Below are positions 62,091-64,000 of a DNA stretch of 64,000 nt, piece by piece. The DNA comes from Pseudacidovorax sp. (GTDB taxonomy: Bacteria > Pseudomonadota > Gammaproteobacteria > Burkholderiales > Burkholderiaceae_C), in contig NZ_JAGOPN010000019.1 of assembly GCF_017991995.1 (NCBI RefSeq), positions 1 to 64,000 of the forward strand. The letters run 5' to 3'. The notes beneath the pieces were generated by a model. The model was given only the letters and a program-made list of their open reading frames with translations. It did not search any database and was not told where the DNA came from. Each line of letters starts with the position of its first letter. Within the stretch, counting starts at the first letter, position 1. The translations under genes were made by a program, and so were the position numbers.

Positions 62091-62990
62091 GTCGTCCTGC
62101 AGCGCCTCGGCCACGAAGTCCACGAAGGCCCGCACCTTCAGCGGCAGGGCGCGGTTCTGGCGGAACACCGCGAAGATGCCGTTGGAAAACGCCCGCACCG
62201 CGAAGCGGTACTCGGGCAGCAGGCGCACCAGGGTGCCGTCCTGCAGGTTGCTGCGCACCGTAGGCTCGGACAGCAGCGCCACGCCCATGCCGCCCAGCGC
62301 GGCCAGGCGCAGCATCTCGCCGTTGTTGGCGCTGAGCACACCCTGGATCGCCAGCTCCTGCTGCACGCCCTGCTCGTCCACGTACTTCCAGCTCGTGGCC
62401 TCGTGTTCGCGCCGGTAGGTCAGGCATCGGGCCTGCGGCAGGTCGCTCGGATGCCTGATGCGCGAGTTGGTCTTGAGGTAGGCCGGGCTGGCCACCAGCA
62501 CCTCGTCGCTGGACAGCAGCCGCTTGATCACGAAGCCCGAGTCGTTGGATTCGCCGGTGCGGATGTCCACGTCGAAGTCGTGCTCGACCAGGTTGACCGG
62601 ATGCTCCGACAGCTCGATCTGCACCTGGATGTCCGGATAGCGCTGGGCAAAGCGCGGCAGCAGTGGCGCCACCACGCGCAGGCCGATGTGCGTGCGCGAG
62701 TGCACCCGCAGCCGGCCTTCGGGCCGCTGGCGGGCGCTGCGCGCGGCCTGCTCGGCATCGGCCATGGCTTCGAGCACGCCTTCCGCGCGTGACAGGAAGG
62801 CCTGGCCGGCCTCGGTCATCTTGAGATTGCGGCTGGTGCGGTCCACCAGCTGCACGCCCAGCTCTTCCTCCAGCGCACTGATGCGCCGTGAGATGGTGGC
62901 CGGCGACAGGCTCAGGCTGCGCGCCGCGGCCGACAGGCTGCCCTTGCGCTGGGTGGTGACGAAGATGCGCAGCGAGTCGAGGGCCTTCAT
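62073..62990 (-). CDS. LysR-family transcriptional regulator
   Basis: 305 residues. SLRIFVTTQRKGSLSAAARS and LSLSPATISRRISALEEEL form the helix-turn-helix; the effector domain starts near residue 90. It is divergent from the luciferase-like gene (102-bp gap) and is its likely regulator. The last 10 codons lie within the terminator hairpin. Confidence 0.9.
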   Translation of the reverse strand: MKALDSLRIFVTTQRKGSLSAAARSLSLSPATISRRISALEEELGVQLVDRTSRNLKMTEAGQAFLSRAEGVLEAMADAEQAARSARQRPEGRLRVHSRTHIGLRVVAPLLPRFAQRYPDIQVQIELSEHPVNLVEHDFDVDIRTGESNDSGFVIKRLLSSDEVLVASPAYLKTNSRIRHPSDLPQARCLTYRREHEATSWKYVDEQGVQQELAIQGVLSANNGEMLRLAALGGMGVALLSEPTVRSNLQDGTLVRLLPEYRFAVRAFSNGIFAVFRQNRALPLKVRAFVDFVAEALQDDAPAPP

Positions 62991-63092
62991 TTCGAAAGAC
63001 GCAAAGAAGGTGTGCGCAGGGCGGTGCGCTGGCAGGCCGGGGCGTTCCTAGCATTGATCCACGTCACGAACCAACGATCAGGAGCAACGGCC

Positions 63093-64000
63093 ATGGACTT
63101 CGGAATCTTCATTCTGATGCAGCAGCGGAACAAACATAAGACCTCGCACGAGATCCTGCGGGACGCGGTCGAACAGACGCGTCTGGCGGACGAACTGGGC
63201 TTCGGCGCGGCATGGTATGCCGAGCACCACTTCAGCAACTACGGCATGTGCTCGTCGCCGCTGACGATGATCGCGCATTGCGCCGCCGCCACGCGCCGCA
63301 TCCGCCTGGGCACGGGCATCGTGGTGGCGCCGCTGTACACGCCGGCCCGCCTGATCGCCGATGTGGCGATGGTGGACCAGCTGTCCAACGGGCGGCTCAA
63401 TCTGGGCATCGGCTCGGGCTACCAGCACTTCGAGTTCGAGCGCTTCGGCGTCGCGCTGGAGACGGCCAAGGCCCGCACCTTCGAGATGCTGGATATGCTG
63501 GAGCTGGGCCTCAAGCAGCCCAAGTTCAGCTACGACGGGCAGTACTACCAGCAGCCCATGAGTGCCATCAGCCAGCGCGCGGTGCAGCAGCCCGGCCCGC
63601 CGATGTGGATCACCAGCGTGGACCCGAGCTTCGTCGCCCGCGCCGTGCGCGGCAACCACCATGTGTTCGTCTCCGGCGGCGACGGCGGCCTGGAGAAACT
63701 GGCCAGCACCCGCGCCCTCATCGACCGTGTGGCCACGCAGGAGGGCAAGGACCCGGCCGCCGTGCCCGTGGGCCTGCTGCGCGCCGCCTATGCCAGCAAC
63801 GACAAGAACGAGGTCGAGAAGTACCTGGACTGCGCCCGCTACCAGCGCCGCATCGCCGTGAGCCTCAAGCGCCGCACGGCGCAGATCGCCGACGACTACC
63901 AGGTCGAGGAAGGCATCGTCGAGGGCGAGCCCACGCTCGATGAGATGCGCGCCCTGCTGCCCGTGGGCAGCATCGACACGGTGATCGAGCGCGTGGTCAA
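63093..64000 (+). CDS. Luciferase-like (LLM class) flavin-dependent monooxygenase, cut by the window end
   Basis: 302 residues visible, 3' end outside the window. ATG 63093 after CAGGAGCAACGG. It begins MDFGIFILMQQRNKH and has AWYAEHHFSNYG, RIRLGTGIVVAPLYTPARL and LGIGSGYQHFEFERFGV, typical of the bacterial luciferase TIM barrel that uses reduced FMN and O2. A flavin reductase is usually supplied separately; none is visible. Regulated by the divergent LysR gene (inference). Confidence 0.9.
   Translation, partial: MDFGIFILMQQRNKHKTSHEILRDAVEQTRLADELGFGAAWYAEHHFSNYGMCSSPLTMIAHCAAATRRIRLGTGIVVAPLYTPARLIADVAMVDQLSNGRLNLGIGSGYQHFEFERFGVALETAKARTFEMLDMLELGLKQPKFSYDGQYYQQPMSAISQRAVQQPGPPMWITSVDPSFVARAVRGNHHVFVSGGDGGLEKLASTRALIDRVATQEGKDPAAVPVGLLRAAYASNDKNEVEKYLDCARYQRRIAVSLKRRTAQIADDYQVEEGIVEGEPTLDEMRALLPVGSIDTVIERVV

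Noticed and set aside
63054-63067. TTGATCCACGTCAC as another FNR box ahead of the luciferase-like gene
   Set aside because: Only the left half matches; the right half has two mismatches of five.

Overview
This is a GC-rich (about 70% by eye) window from a betaproteobacterial chromosome, most likely Burkholderiales (Comamonadaceae or Alcaligenaceae). The basis is the codon use and six Bug/TctC-type periplasmic receptors, none with TctA/TctB membrane genes beside it. Catabolic operons are packed between many one-gene regulators. No rRNA, tRNA or CRISPR was seen. Almost all of the window is accessory metabolism: uptake and breakdown of organic acids, aromatics and acyl-CoAs.

Left edge (1-2050): a less GC-rich remnant holds the tail of an IS481-type transposase, a Hint (intein/hedgehog-like) domain protein, and a YcaO cyclodehydratase-like gene coupled to it. 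The YcaO reading frame loses its C-terminus where it runs into a resident Bug receptor gene. This looks like a broken RiPP-type gene pair and is the least familiar thing here.

2049-19576: Bug receptor, M20 amidohydrolase and LysR, then a HutC/GntR regulator with a possibly leaderless start. It is followed by a tightly overlapped operon: a Liv-type ABC importer (receptor, two permeases, two ATPases), an aconitase-family hydro-lyase in two subunits, hydantoinase B and A, an isochorismatase-fold hydrolase without the catalytic Cys, a fumarate-reductase-like flavoprotein and a 2-methylisocitrate/dimethylmalate lyase-like enzyme. I infer a pathway for an imported cyclic amide/imide or branched dicarboxylate ending in lyase cleavage to a 2-oxoacid.

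19628-25746: LigAB-type extradiol dioxygenase, divergent from a flavin monooxygenase, a Rieske oxygenase and an MFS transporter, with an AraC regulator. This is an aromatic-acid cluster. 25915-30009: an ECF42-type sigma factor with two DGPF/YciI proteins, two SRPBCC proteins and two VOC proteins. 30125-33681: LacI regulator, twin palindromic operators, Bug receptor and glucarate dehydratase. 33776-37637: a metallo-beta-lactamase-fold lipoprotein coupled to Sel1-repeat and DUF3299 proteins. 37672-39318: a LOV (blue-light) hybrid histidine kinase.

40211-50074: LysR divergent from a phenolic-catabolism operon (type I extradiol dioxygenase, FAH-family hydrolase, MhpA-like hydroxylase, two tandem Bug receptors, a ThDP enzyme, a GlcG/HbpS-like protein) and an ACMSD-like amidohydrolase. 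50250-57692: a tandem IclR-IclR fusion regulator, Bug receptor, CoA-transferase and acyl-CoA dehydrogenase. Then comes a roughly 940-bp non-coding repeat island with a 168-bp inverted repeat, and a second CoA-transferase with its own Bug receptor. 58736-64000: a perfect FNR-type box, an SMP-30-like lactonase, a MarR regulator with operator, a tannase/feruloyl-esterase lipoprotein, LysR, and a luciferase-like monooxygenase that runs off the end.
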